This document shows, one piece after another, positions 1 to 11,240 of a DNA stretch of 32,935 nucleotides. This DNA comes from Hymenochaete sp. R1. Its lineage: Eukaryota > Basidiomycota > Agaricomycetes > Hymenochaetales > Hymenochaetaceae. The position numbers and the translations under genes are program-made. The DNA lies in NCBI GenBank assembly GCA_019400425.1, contig JAFREE010000210.1, positions 1-32,935 of the forward strand, given 5' to 3'. The notes beneath the pieces are model-generated. The model was not told the origin of the DNA. It was given only the letters and a program-made list of their open reading frames with translations, and ran no database searches. Each line of letters opens with the position of its first letter. Position 1 is the first letter of the stretch.

Positions 1-815
1 GGGGAAAGAAATAACGAATATAAAAGAGAATTTTTGACAAATAAATCTCAACAAAAGATTCTCCTTTGTCTGCTGTGGAAGAAGGATACTACCCTACCAT
101 CGTAGAAATCCTGATTTTGGTCTCCTTGCAAAGTCCATTCAGCGACTGATACCGGAGGAATCCCCTTCAATTTTCTTCAGAATCGGCAATCTTAGAATTA
201 GAAATCCAATCAGACTTACCGTGCCTGTAGTGTTGTCGCACAGAAGACCACCATTGCAGCCTCCAGAGGCACATGCGTTTGGACCCGTGTTTGTGCTGAA
301 ATCGCAATTTCTTCGTCCCTGAACTATCTATGGAAGTATACTACACGGACACTTTGTAAAAGCTTACCCATATTCTCCCCGCCTTCCAGTCGTCGGGCAC
401 TGAGAAGTTTACGGAAGAATTTGCTGCCGCTTCCCAGCTACCAGTATTTTATTTTTCAAAAAAAAAGTTTTGTTTTTAGGATCGATCTTCACTTCGGAGA
501 TCAGTCATTACTGACCCAGTCGGTTGATTCGGTACATCTTTGGATATCGAGCGATCCGTGAAGAGCTTCATTTCCATTGAGAAACTTTCCTCCGAAAAGA
601 CGATCGGACTCAAGCTACAACGGACTTACCGCTGGCCTAGAAAACCAAATTTTCTCATTAGTTCGATGAATTAACGTAAAGTATATAATAAAGTCCGACC
701 AGATCGTGAAAGGACATGCATTCGTTACCGTAAATGTTCGACCATATGTCGATGTTGATGAAAAGAGTATGGTGAGGGATTGCGACCACGATAATGCGCC
801 TGCTCCGAGCTTCAT
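1..815 (-). CDS. Thaumatin-like protein, partial (C-terminus beyond window)
   Basis: Secreted thaumatin-like (PR-5/GH64-like fold) protein; fungal members are extracellular and some act on beta-glucans. Exons seen on the minus strand: 815-700, 636-630 (7-nt microexon), 565-516, 437-368, 318-220, 164-98; the intron starting at 97 runs off the window. Spliced, it reads NACPFTIWPALFTD, then VPDDWKAGRIWGRRNCDF, ACASGGCNGGLLCD, GIPPVSVAEWTLQG and DFYDG. These carry the family cysteines and the R, E and first D of the acidic cleft (REDDD). The ATG at 815 is the first in frame and gives a weak, Ser/Thr-rich signal peptide; a TATATAG lies only about 34 bp upstream, so the start is less certain than the rest. 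A tandem paralogue lies upstream at 1166-2444. Compared with that copy it has one extra intron, between GRIW and GRR. Confidence 0.85.
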
Positions 816-848
816 GACCGTTAGGGTGTAAGTCGACTCTACCAGCTA

Positions 849-855
849 CTATATA
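849..855 (-). promoter_or_regulatory. Candidate TATA box of the first thaumatin-like gene
   Basis: TATATAG on the minus strand, 34 bp upstream of the assigned ATG. It is the only TATA-like word in the 350-bp spacer (816-1165) between the tandem thaumatin-like genes; nothing else was recognised in that spacer. The short distance to the ATG implies a very short leader or a misplaced start. Confidence 0.35.
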
Positions 856-1165
856 AGACGTTCCAGGCATCGATGCCGCCCGAAAGCTCAAATGACCAAG
901 ACTACTGCGCACAACGTGTTAATGACATGCGGACTCAAGACTTTACAAAAAGTGGAGATGATGCTGTGAAAGGATCCGGCACTCGAAATAGCTTGATGCC
1001 CATATATAGTAAGCCATAAACACGCGGTGAGGGCAACCAATTTATAAGATGTAAAGAAGTACACCGGGAAGTTCCACACAGAAAGACCGAGGAGGGAAAG
1101 AAGGGAAAAAAATAAAGCGTTACGGGAGGCACAAGTCCTTAAAGACTAGCGGAGACAAAGGGGGA

Positions 1166-2444
1166 TCAGGGGCAGAATGTGATGGTGTAATCCGCATTCA
1201 AGGCCGAGTTACATTCATAAAGTGCTGTGCCGCTACCCTCATCATAGGCGTATGCATAGGAGTCAGGGCAGTTGTCCTGTCCAAATTTCTGTCATGATTT
1301 TTCAAAATTAAGAGACGAAGGCAAATCGTACCTTGAAATAGGAGTAGAACTCCACACCCGATGATGGGCACGTCGCCGCAGTATTGTGCGAACCCGTGCA
1401 GCAGTTCGCAGAGTCCTCTGCAAAGTGATCTCAAAAAAAAATCAAGAAAAAAGTCTATAATTGGATACGTACGCGGGTTACCATCAAGGTTGGCAAAGCA
1501 AGCACTCTTGCAGCCAAGCGGGAAACCAGTCGAGTCGAAGGGTCCCTTAAGCTGATCAGGGCCTATTCAAGACAAACCGCATGAATTGCCAAGCTAGACA
1601 TGTCTATGGGGGAATGGACGCACAATTGGGACCAAGATCGACACCACAGCTTGGAATACCACATCCGACATTGTTCGTGATCTTCATGGGCAAATCATAA
1701 CCATCCACGAGCGAGACTGACATGATTAAGGACGACGGTCAAATAGGGAACAAGACTCGAGATCAGCCCGAGAAAATGCCCACCATCATAAAAATCATTG
1801 TTGCCGTCTCCTTGAAGCGTAAACTCCGCGACTGTAACCGGAGGCACGCCCTATATGACCGAGAGCACACAAGCGGAGGCGGCAAAACTTGGAGGTCAGC
1901 ATCATTTCTCCACGACATAATTTGACTAACTGTGCCAGTATGAGCGTCACACAGCAATCCACCGTTGCATCCACCTGTCGCACATGAGTTCGGACCTGGG
2001 TTCGTGCTGAAGTCGCAGTTGCGACGACCCCAGATGCGCCCCGCCTTCCAGTTGTCGGGGACATTGAAGCTAACGGTGGAGAAAGAGGGAGCTTCCCATC
2101 TACGGATGTGTTATTCGAGCATGAGCAAGAGAAGGGTTTAATTATAGAAAAGCTTTTACCCGGTAGCTTGGTCGGGCACTGCGGTGCCGACGTTAAGATC
2201 TGTAAAGAGCTTTGAATATCATGAGCATCGACAAAGGGGAGCAGCGGTGGTTGGGAACTTCGTACAGCTGGCCTAAAATAGACATGCAAAACGATTAACC
2301 AGGGCAAAGGTGTTATGATAAAGGAAAATTTCGAGGAAGGGGAAACACACACCAGATCGTAAATGGGCATGCGTTATAAACTGTAAAGGTCCTGGCAGTG
2401 GCTACGCCAACCAGTCCAAGCAAGATTGAAAAAGCAGGGAGCAT
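1166..2444 (-). CDS. Thaumatin-like protein, complete (254 aa, 9 exons)
   Basis: Secreted thaumatin-like protein. Exons (minus): 2444-2353, 2272-2266 (7 nt), 2209-2160, 2099-1931, 1850-1784, 1716-1624, 1562-1473, 1417-1332, 1276-1166; total 765 nt, all junctions GT..AG and in phase. The start gives MLPAFSILLGLVGVATA, a good signal peptide, followed at once by RTFTVYNACPFTIW. The mature chain has 16 cysteines, the number expected for the eight disulfides of large thaumatin-like proteins. Cleft residues are visible: R in GRRNCDF, E in VTVAEF, D in DFYD, D in VDGYD, and D in NCPDSYAYAYDE. It ends TITFCP-stop, the usual family terminus. A TATAAAT lies 60 bp upstream. The tandem arrangement with the gene at 1-815 and the shared exon pattern show a local duplication. 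Whether it binds or cuts glucan cannot be told from sequence. Confidence 0.95.
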
Positions 2445-2503
2445 CGCTGAGAAAGGTGAGTTGAGTGTTGGCTTTAGATTTGAGTGTCAATGGTTAGACT
2501 ATC

Positions 2504-2510
2504 ATTTATA
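2504..2510 (-). promoter_or_regulatory. TATA box of the complete thaumatin-like gene
   Basis: TATAAAT on the minus strand, about 60 bp upstream of the ATG at 2444, at a normal fungal promoter distance. The rest of the spacer 2445-3199 holds a short direct repeat of ACTAGCTTCT near 2591-2610 but no gene that I can support. Confidence 0.5.
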
Positions 2511-3199
2511 TGCCAGAACGTACCTCCTTAAATACCTTGATAGCAGTCGCCCAAGGCTTCCAGTTTTCCCGTTCTTCAGTATGATCACCTACTAGCTTCT
2601 ACTAGCTTCAAACGCCAAGTATCCGATACCCAGAAGTGAATTAAGGCAGAGATCCGCTAAAAACATGCCTAACTTCTGACCTACTCCGGCTCTAGCTGAC
2701 ATACAGCGCCAGCAGTTGCTAGTCACTAGACGTTGTTCAGCGTCTTAAAGCAGAGCTTTGAGACTCTCAAGCAGCGGACGTTCTTGACAGATAGAGCGCC
2801 CATCGTACATCGTGATGCAGTACCATGCGCGACATACTACCACCCTCTTCAACAATCATAGCAAATCATGTACACGGGTTTACCAGGCCATCAGGGTTGC
2901 CACAGGCCCAAAAGATTTCTAGAAGATCAAAAAATACGAAAATAAGTATGATTTATGTCAATATGCCGAGGATTGACTCAACTAAACTGGAAGGACGCTC
3001 GGCAGCGGAAACAGGGCCCATGAGGTGCGCGCCCCGATGCGGTTCGGAGTGCGTAGCGTCTACAGCGTCCATCGCCACGTCACAGCGACACATTCCCAGC
3101 AGACGATGGAATATGAAATATGACCATGGTCCCGTGTTGATCATGTTTATGCTGCCCATGTGTTGAACGACCCCCCAAAATCTAAATTCTTGCTGTGGC

Positions 3200-3708
3200 T
3201 CAGAACGATATACGAAGAAAATCACATGCTTTATAGTCCGGTCCAATGTCGTCGCTCAGTCGAAGCTCTTCAGTACAGGGTGCCTGAAATCAATTTGTTG
3301 TTGTCCGGTAGCTTACTCTGACTCCGTCTCCACCTCCGAGGATATGGGATGCGGAAGAGAGATCCGAAATTGTATGATCCTGGTCGAAACTCTTTGATAT
3401 GTAGAAGCGAAACTTGTAGGAACTGAATGGGTACGATGGAAGTGCTTACTGGTACTAATTCCCGTCGCTTTGTGTGGCGCGAATTATAATAGTTTAGAAT
3501 GCTTAAAACGGAAATTTTTCGGCCTTCTACCTGCTTTCCTGTCGCAAATGCAACGGTTTACGGGCCATCGGCCGCCTCATTGCATGCATACACAGGGTCG
3601 TCGCCTTTATTGGTCCATTTACACTGACGGTACCAATGCCTCATCCAAGAATGTCCCTACTATTATTACCACCATGACGATCGAGAACTGAATATGATAC
3701 AATGCCAT
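3200..3708 (-). CDS. Possible small secreted protein, 91 aa, unknown family
   Basis: Not recognised. Three exons fit on the minus strand: 3708-3623, 3422-3317 and 3283-3200, all with GT..AG ends and matching phases (86+106+84 = 276 nt). Exon 1 encodes a hydrophobic start, MALYHIQFSIVMVVIIVGTF, which looks like a signal peptide or anchor. Exon 2 encodes SYKFRFYISKSFDQD and a Gly-rich GGGDGVR. Exon 3 holds the only two cysteines (APCTEE and YKACDF) and ends at a TGA. Intron 1 would be about 200 nt, longer than the local norm, so another small exon could be missing or exon 1 may be chance. It lies between the thaumatin-like pair and the REEP gene. Exons 2 and 3 are more credible than exon 1. Confidence 0.4.
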
Positions 3709-3795
3709 TTAAGTGCGTATTCAAAACTTGAGAGTAATATGATCAGCTCCAATACGAACGCGAAAGGGAAGAAAGCACTTACATTAAACCACCTG

Positions 3796-4927
3796 TTACT
3801 TTGTCTTTCTGTCTAAAGGAGCAGCCGCACCTCCCCAACCAAACCAGCTCGCTTTGTCCCCCGGACGAGCAGGAGCCCCTCCCACGTCGTACCCTTCTAC
3901 ATCACTGGGCACCTCTACCTCTTCGTATTGTCCGCCCCTCGATCGTAGATCCACATCCGATCCACGCTGCTGCCTTGCCGATGAGAATCCCATAGGTGCC
4001 TCAGAGTCAGATCCAGACGAGTTCTGCAACGCTGCGAGCTCAGCCTCGAGCTGCTTGCGACGCTGTGTGGACTGAGCCGAAACGCTCCGGCTCTGCTGCG
4101 GACGAGTCTGAGGATGCTGTTGCTGCTGAGCAGCAGCCGCTGCACCCGCCATCGCAAACAAGCCAGCGCCCTGGCCCAAGATAGATGGTCCATAGCTCTG
4201 CCATAGCCCACCCAGCAACTGTGCTGGACCCGCAACAGGGTCAGTGACAGTTGGGGGTTGAGCACTGTCTGCCATGGCGGAAGCGCCGCCCTGCGGAGCT
4301 TGGCTGGCGGAACCAAGAAGTGCAGCCCAAAGGGTACGGAAACGTTCCTGGAGGTAGGTATAGACTTTGCCTTTGAGGCGGACGATGGTTGCGTCGATAT
4401 CGGCTTCGTGTGTATGGAAGAAGGGCTGCAGGTAGTTTACGTAGAGGTAGGAAGAGCCTTGAGTCTGGGGTAGCGAAAGGTAGAGCAAGAAGATAGTCTT
4501 GAGAGGATAGTAGAACGGAAGCCTGCCAATAACGTAAAATAATTCCCGTCAGTGCGCCATTCAAGTCAACCAACTGTATCCTTCCAACTCGCTCTTGAAT
4601 TTGAACGCAGAAATGTTCGAAAGCAGGGACGTTTCCCAAAAGACAATCTCATACGAAAAAAAAAATCTTACCAGGAAATGAGCCACTCCGCAACGTATTC
4701 AACCCCAACAATACACCCTAACACTGACCAATACATGAGCCATCTCTCAAGCTCAGGCTCTGAGGCCGGCCTCTGCGATAGTGTCTTGAATGACGCGTAA
4801 CCTGGGTACAAGAACGCAGCTGTCGAGCTGCGCATCGCAACCCATTGCCCACTCAGTCTTTTTTTTCGCTGTGTATTTTAGCGCTTTAGACGCACCTGAT
4901 AAGTCTCGATGTGAAGTAGATGAGCAT
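3796..4927 (-). CDS. REEP/YOP1 (TB2/DP1/HVA22) membrane-shaping protein, apparent frameshift
   Basis: ER membrane-curvature protein of the TB2/DP1/HVA22 family, which inserts hairpins in the ER membrane and works with reticulons. Exons (minus): 4927-4896, 4827-4672, 4520-3796. Exons 1 and 2 give a membrane hairpin, with AAFLYPGYASFKTL and WLMYWSVLGCIVGVEYVAEW. Exon 3 opens with LPFYYP, then in another frame KTIFLLYLSLPQTQGSSYLY, followed by the helix HEADIDATIVRLKGKVYTYL and a long low-complexity tail with Gln, Ser and acidic runs. Reading LPFYYP into KTIF needs two more bases near 4501-4506 (CCTCAAG where about CCTCTCAAG is expected); the exons total 913 nt, not a multiple of three. Either this copy is damaged or the sequence has an indel error. 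With a length of about 304 aa it is longer than yeast Yop1 and nearer to tailed REEP proteins. Confidence 0.8.
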
Positions 4928-5183
4928 GTCTGAAGATGGTGAAGACAGGCAGCACGGCAACGAGATAGAAATAAGTCTCAAGGCAGTCTCACCCTAATAT
5001 AGTTGTATTGTCCCACGTTTGTACGTCGATCACTCAAGCGTCACTAGTACTGCAACCACCGCTAGCCTCTCGGGCTCAGAACTCAACTTCAACTTCATTG
5101 TTCAACTCGCGTTTCGGTTGTCTGGATTCTGGATAATTCTTTGTACTATACCACTTTCTCTTATTCTTACTTTATGAGGACGT

Positions 5184-6799
5184 ATGACGAAAAGAAAGAA
5201 GTCGCCCACGTCTTCTTCCTCTTCAACCTCGGTGGTGGAACCAGTATTGCCTCCTCCGAGTCCAACCAAGAAGCAGAAACGGCCCGGAAGGAAGGTGGTA
5301 ATGGTTGGAGGAGAGGAGACTGCCCCGGACAAATTGGAATGGAAAGGCATGAGGCATCATGACTTCTTCGCCGGTAAGCTGACTCGTTTCGTGCTGCTAT
5401 CCCTGTGTGACCCCTCTTAATGAGTCTTATAATATCCACAGTACCTCATGCAAACAATTGGCATAAATTCTCTCCTGGGCAATAGTGAGTCCATGCGCGT
5501 CCTGACTCATTATTATCATTAAACATAGACTCCTAGCGCATTGATTCTCCCGGATGGTGTCGAGCCCGATTCGTCGATTCCAGATGTGAGTTACTGGATA
5601 GGAGAAATTCTTGACGTCCGCTCACGAAACGGTGATTCCTCCGAGGTGTGCCCATACAAAAAATACTTTCATAACTTCACTCAATTGACTGCCAGGTATG
5701 GGCCAAGGTACGGTGGATGTATGCACCCTCCGAAGTGGCAATTGAAAAGAGAAGGATAAGGAAAGGATTGTATGCATCGTGACATATACTCTCTCTGAGT
5801 GGATCTAACTTATTGGCCAGCGATCTTCCAACTTTTGGACATAGAGAACGCCTGCTCTCCAATCATTGGGACTTTGTCCACTCCAAATGCTTCTCTGGTC
5901 AGTTTCTTCAACGTAATGGCTCGATGCCATCATATTAACGGAAAACAGACTCGGTCGATGTGGAATATTATGATGAAAAAGACCAAGATCCGAAGGACAT
6001 AAGTCGAGACCATTTCTACTACAGGGCGACGTACCATTTTCAATCCAAGAAACTTGATGTGGGTCTTTGTTTCTATATCATGCTTGAAAGTAGTTGTTTA
6101 TAAATGGGTATATTACAGCCGGAGAAATTTTCCTCCTGCATATGTTATGAGTCGTACAATCCGGACCGTTCAAAGACCATGCACTACTGTCCTCGAAGCT
6201 CATGCCGACGCTCATATCATGCGGAATGCCTACGAAAGGCAAACTCAGTCGATCCTGAGCATATGAATCATTCGAAGTTAAATTCCGGGCCTTCACCTCG
6301 TTCCTTAGAGATGCAATGTTTCATATCGCACGACGAGAATAAGGAGAAGCCAAAAAATGATGACTCGAAGAAGGATGACATAGAGGAGGAACTGGAGAAG
6401 GAAGACATAAAGGAAGATCTAAAAGACGAATTAAAGGAAGATAAGATGGAAGTCGACTTGAAAGATTCTTTCGAATCGATCATCTCGTGGTCGTCCGCAA
6501 ACACAACCTCCCTGGACCCGCTCAAGAATTTTCCTGGAGATTTGCTTGCTCTGGCTCGCTCGCCGATGGTCAAAGGTATTGACGCTGTTCTACCGCGCGA
6601 GTGGTCATGCGTGACAGGGAATGTTGCAGCCGTGTTTCGAGCCCGCCACTTTGTGAAGGAGACGACTATGAATAGGAAATTGCTGCCTGATAATTGGAGA
6701 ATGAAGTTTGGTATTCCTGGGACTTGGAGAGGGAGTCTTTTGGACTGGGTGGTAGAGGATCAAGGTTTTTTGTGTCCGGAATGCAAAGGTCCAATTTGA
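5184..6799 (+). CDS. BAH domain protein with a split PHD finger (430 aa)
   Basis: Chromatin-reader type nuclear protein. Exons: 5184-5373, 5442-5484, 5537-5645, 5696-5778, 5821-5897, 5949-6058, 6119-6799 (1293 nt, all phases checked). Residues about 1-45 are basic with KRKK and KKQKRPGRK, likely nuclear localisation signals. Residues about 64-204 form a BAH domain: IGEILDV, VWAKVRWMYAP, LLSNHWDFVHSKCFSG and YYRATYHFQ match its strands. Then comes a C4HC3 zinc-finger pattern: C211, C213, C228, C233, H238, C241, and a last pair C423/C426 (CPEC) five residues from the end. Between the sixth and seventh ligands lie 181 residues, including a Lys/Glu-rich stretch at about 288-325, where a PHD finger normally has fewer than about 25. 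BAH-PHD proteins read histone tails; the exact target here is unknown. Confidence 0.88.
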
Positions 6800-7088
6800 C
6801 GCCTCTTTTCCTCGCTTCATTTTTTGCTTACGCTATTGTGCTATAATATTTTTATTGCTATGCTTTTTATTCGCTTTCTTTTAGTTCCTCACATAGCTAT
6901 GGATGGATGGTTTGCGTATTTCTAGGATCCTATTCTGTCACGATTCGCAATGTACTTCTATCAGATTCACTTCGATGTGCAAGACTCTACATCCGGAACT
7001 TTCTCAGTATAAATTTCATTCGATCGAACGGGATGAGTAAACTGACCATTAGGCTTCCAATAAATCGATGCTAGTAACAACACCATCA
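6800..7088. other. Convergent 3' intergenic spacer
   Basis: A 289-bp AT-rich spacer between the 3' ends of the BAH gene (plus) and the DUF952 gene (minus). It contains T-rich tracts suited to 3' end formation and no ORF worth reporting. Confidence 0.6.
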
Positions 7089-7493
7089 TCAATGCCTTAA
7101 CCACCCAACTGCTTCTAGTCTTCTACACACACTGTCCCATCCATCTTCCTTCGCTACTACTTTAACCTCATCTACAAGATCGCCCGTCAATTCGCCGTAT
7201 AAATGCGCGAAACTTCCTCCATGGCTCGATTCCTCCCACTTGACGATCTTCCAATTTGCCATGCGCTGGTAGTCCACTCGCATGAGTTGCACGTTATCAT
7301 CTGTCTCGAAAAAGCGAGTAAGTATCGCGGGTAGCTGGGACTGGGTGGAGAGGTGGACGAAGCCATCATCGAGATCGGCTTGAGTCTTTTGGAAGGACCA
7401 TGATGATGGAATAGGGATTGGAACGCCAGTGTAGGGCGAAGTGTTCGGGAGAATTTTGTAAACAAAAGATGGAATAGGGTTTGGCGCAGACAT
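7089..7493 (-). CDS. DUF952 domain protein (134 aa, single exon)
   Basis: Small protein of the DUF952 family, found in bacteria and fungi, of unknown biochemical role. The intronless ORF reads FVYKILP, a tryptophan (SSWSF), DDGFVHLSTQSQ, TRFFETDD, LMRVDYQRM, WKIVKWEE and FAHLYGELTGD. These match the family pattern (YKI..W..DGFIHLS..Q..RFF..L..D..W....FPHLYG). Length is close to the usual 110-130 residues, so it is a complete single-domain protein with no signal peptide or membrane segment, probably cytosolic. It is transcribed divergently from MCM6 across 234 bp, so part of the promoter is shared; this need not imply a shared function. Confidence 0.9.
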   Translation of the reverse strand: MSAPNPIPSFVYKILPNTSPYTGVPIPIPSSWSFQKTQADLDDGFVHLSTQSQLPAILTRFFETDDNVQLMRVDYQRMANWKIVKWEESSHGGSFAHLYGELTGDLVDEVKVVAKEDGWDSVCRRLEAVGWLRH

Positions 7494-7610
7494 TGTGATT
7501 TATGCAGTGGTTATTTGCAAGCTATTGTTGATGATGGTTTGAGGGTAAGGGAAGGTTTGATGACGTGAGCAGCCACATTCTCGGTCTGGATGTGAGATCC
7601 CGTGAGAAAA

Positions 7611-7616
7611 ACGCGT
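7611..7616. promoter_or_regulatory. MluI cell-cycle box (MCB) in DUF952/MCM6 divergent promoter
   Basis: Palindromic ACGCGT, 112 bp upstream of the MCM6 ATG and 118 bp upstream of the DUF952 ATG. In fungi this is the site of the MBF (Mbp1/Swi6-type) factor that drives G1/S genes, MCM genes among them. A TGACGTGA word (7561-7568), similar to a bZIP/CRE site, lies 43 bp to the left. Function is inferred from motif and position only. Confidence 0.5.
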
Positions 7617-7727
7617 CGCGCAAATGAAGAGGACAGCATCGGGCGCGTCGACTCTCTTCCTTCTACCTCCTCTTTGCTCAATTTCTGCCGCGACATCTAG
7701 TAGCTTATTTTGAGAAGTTTTTTCAAG

Positions 7728-11048
<3,321 letters not shown>

Positions 11049-11240
11049 GTTCATTAACCTCATATTGACTCTGAATATTTTCCTGCCTACTTTTTTGTCC
11101 CTCGTGGTTGAAATGTTCTTTGTCTTAAAATTCTCCATAAAGTATTCTCTGAACGCTGTCACGGTGATGTGTTGTATAATATATTTTCCGTTGTTTTCGC
11201 CCACTTCAAATCTCACGAGCCGCTACTACAAGAATGTACC

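Noticed and set aside
1795..2370. 191-aa single ORF across the thaumatin-like gene
   Set aside because: It reads through introns in the wrong frame; the spliced model gives the family sequence.
2825..3246. Overlapping ORFs that might be a third thaumatin-like copy
   Set aside because: Short resemblance (CGNPDG) only; no family cysteine pattern or acidic-cleft motifs in any frame.
4241..4639. 132-aa ORF in the REEP gene reading through intron 2
   Set aside because: It crosses a consensus acceptor and gives non-family sequence after the first few residues; kept only as evidence of the frameshift.
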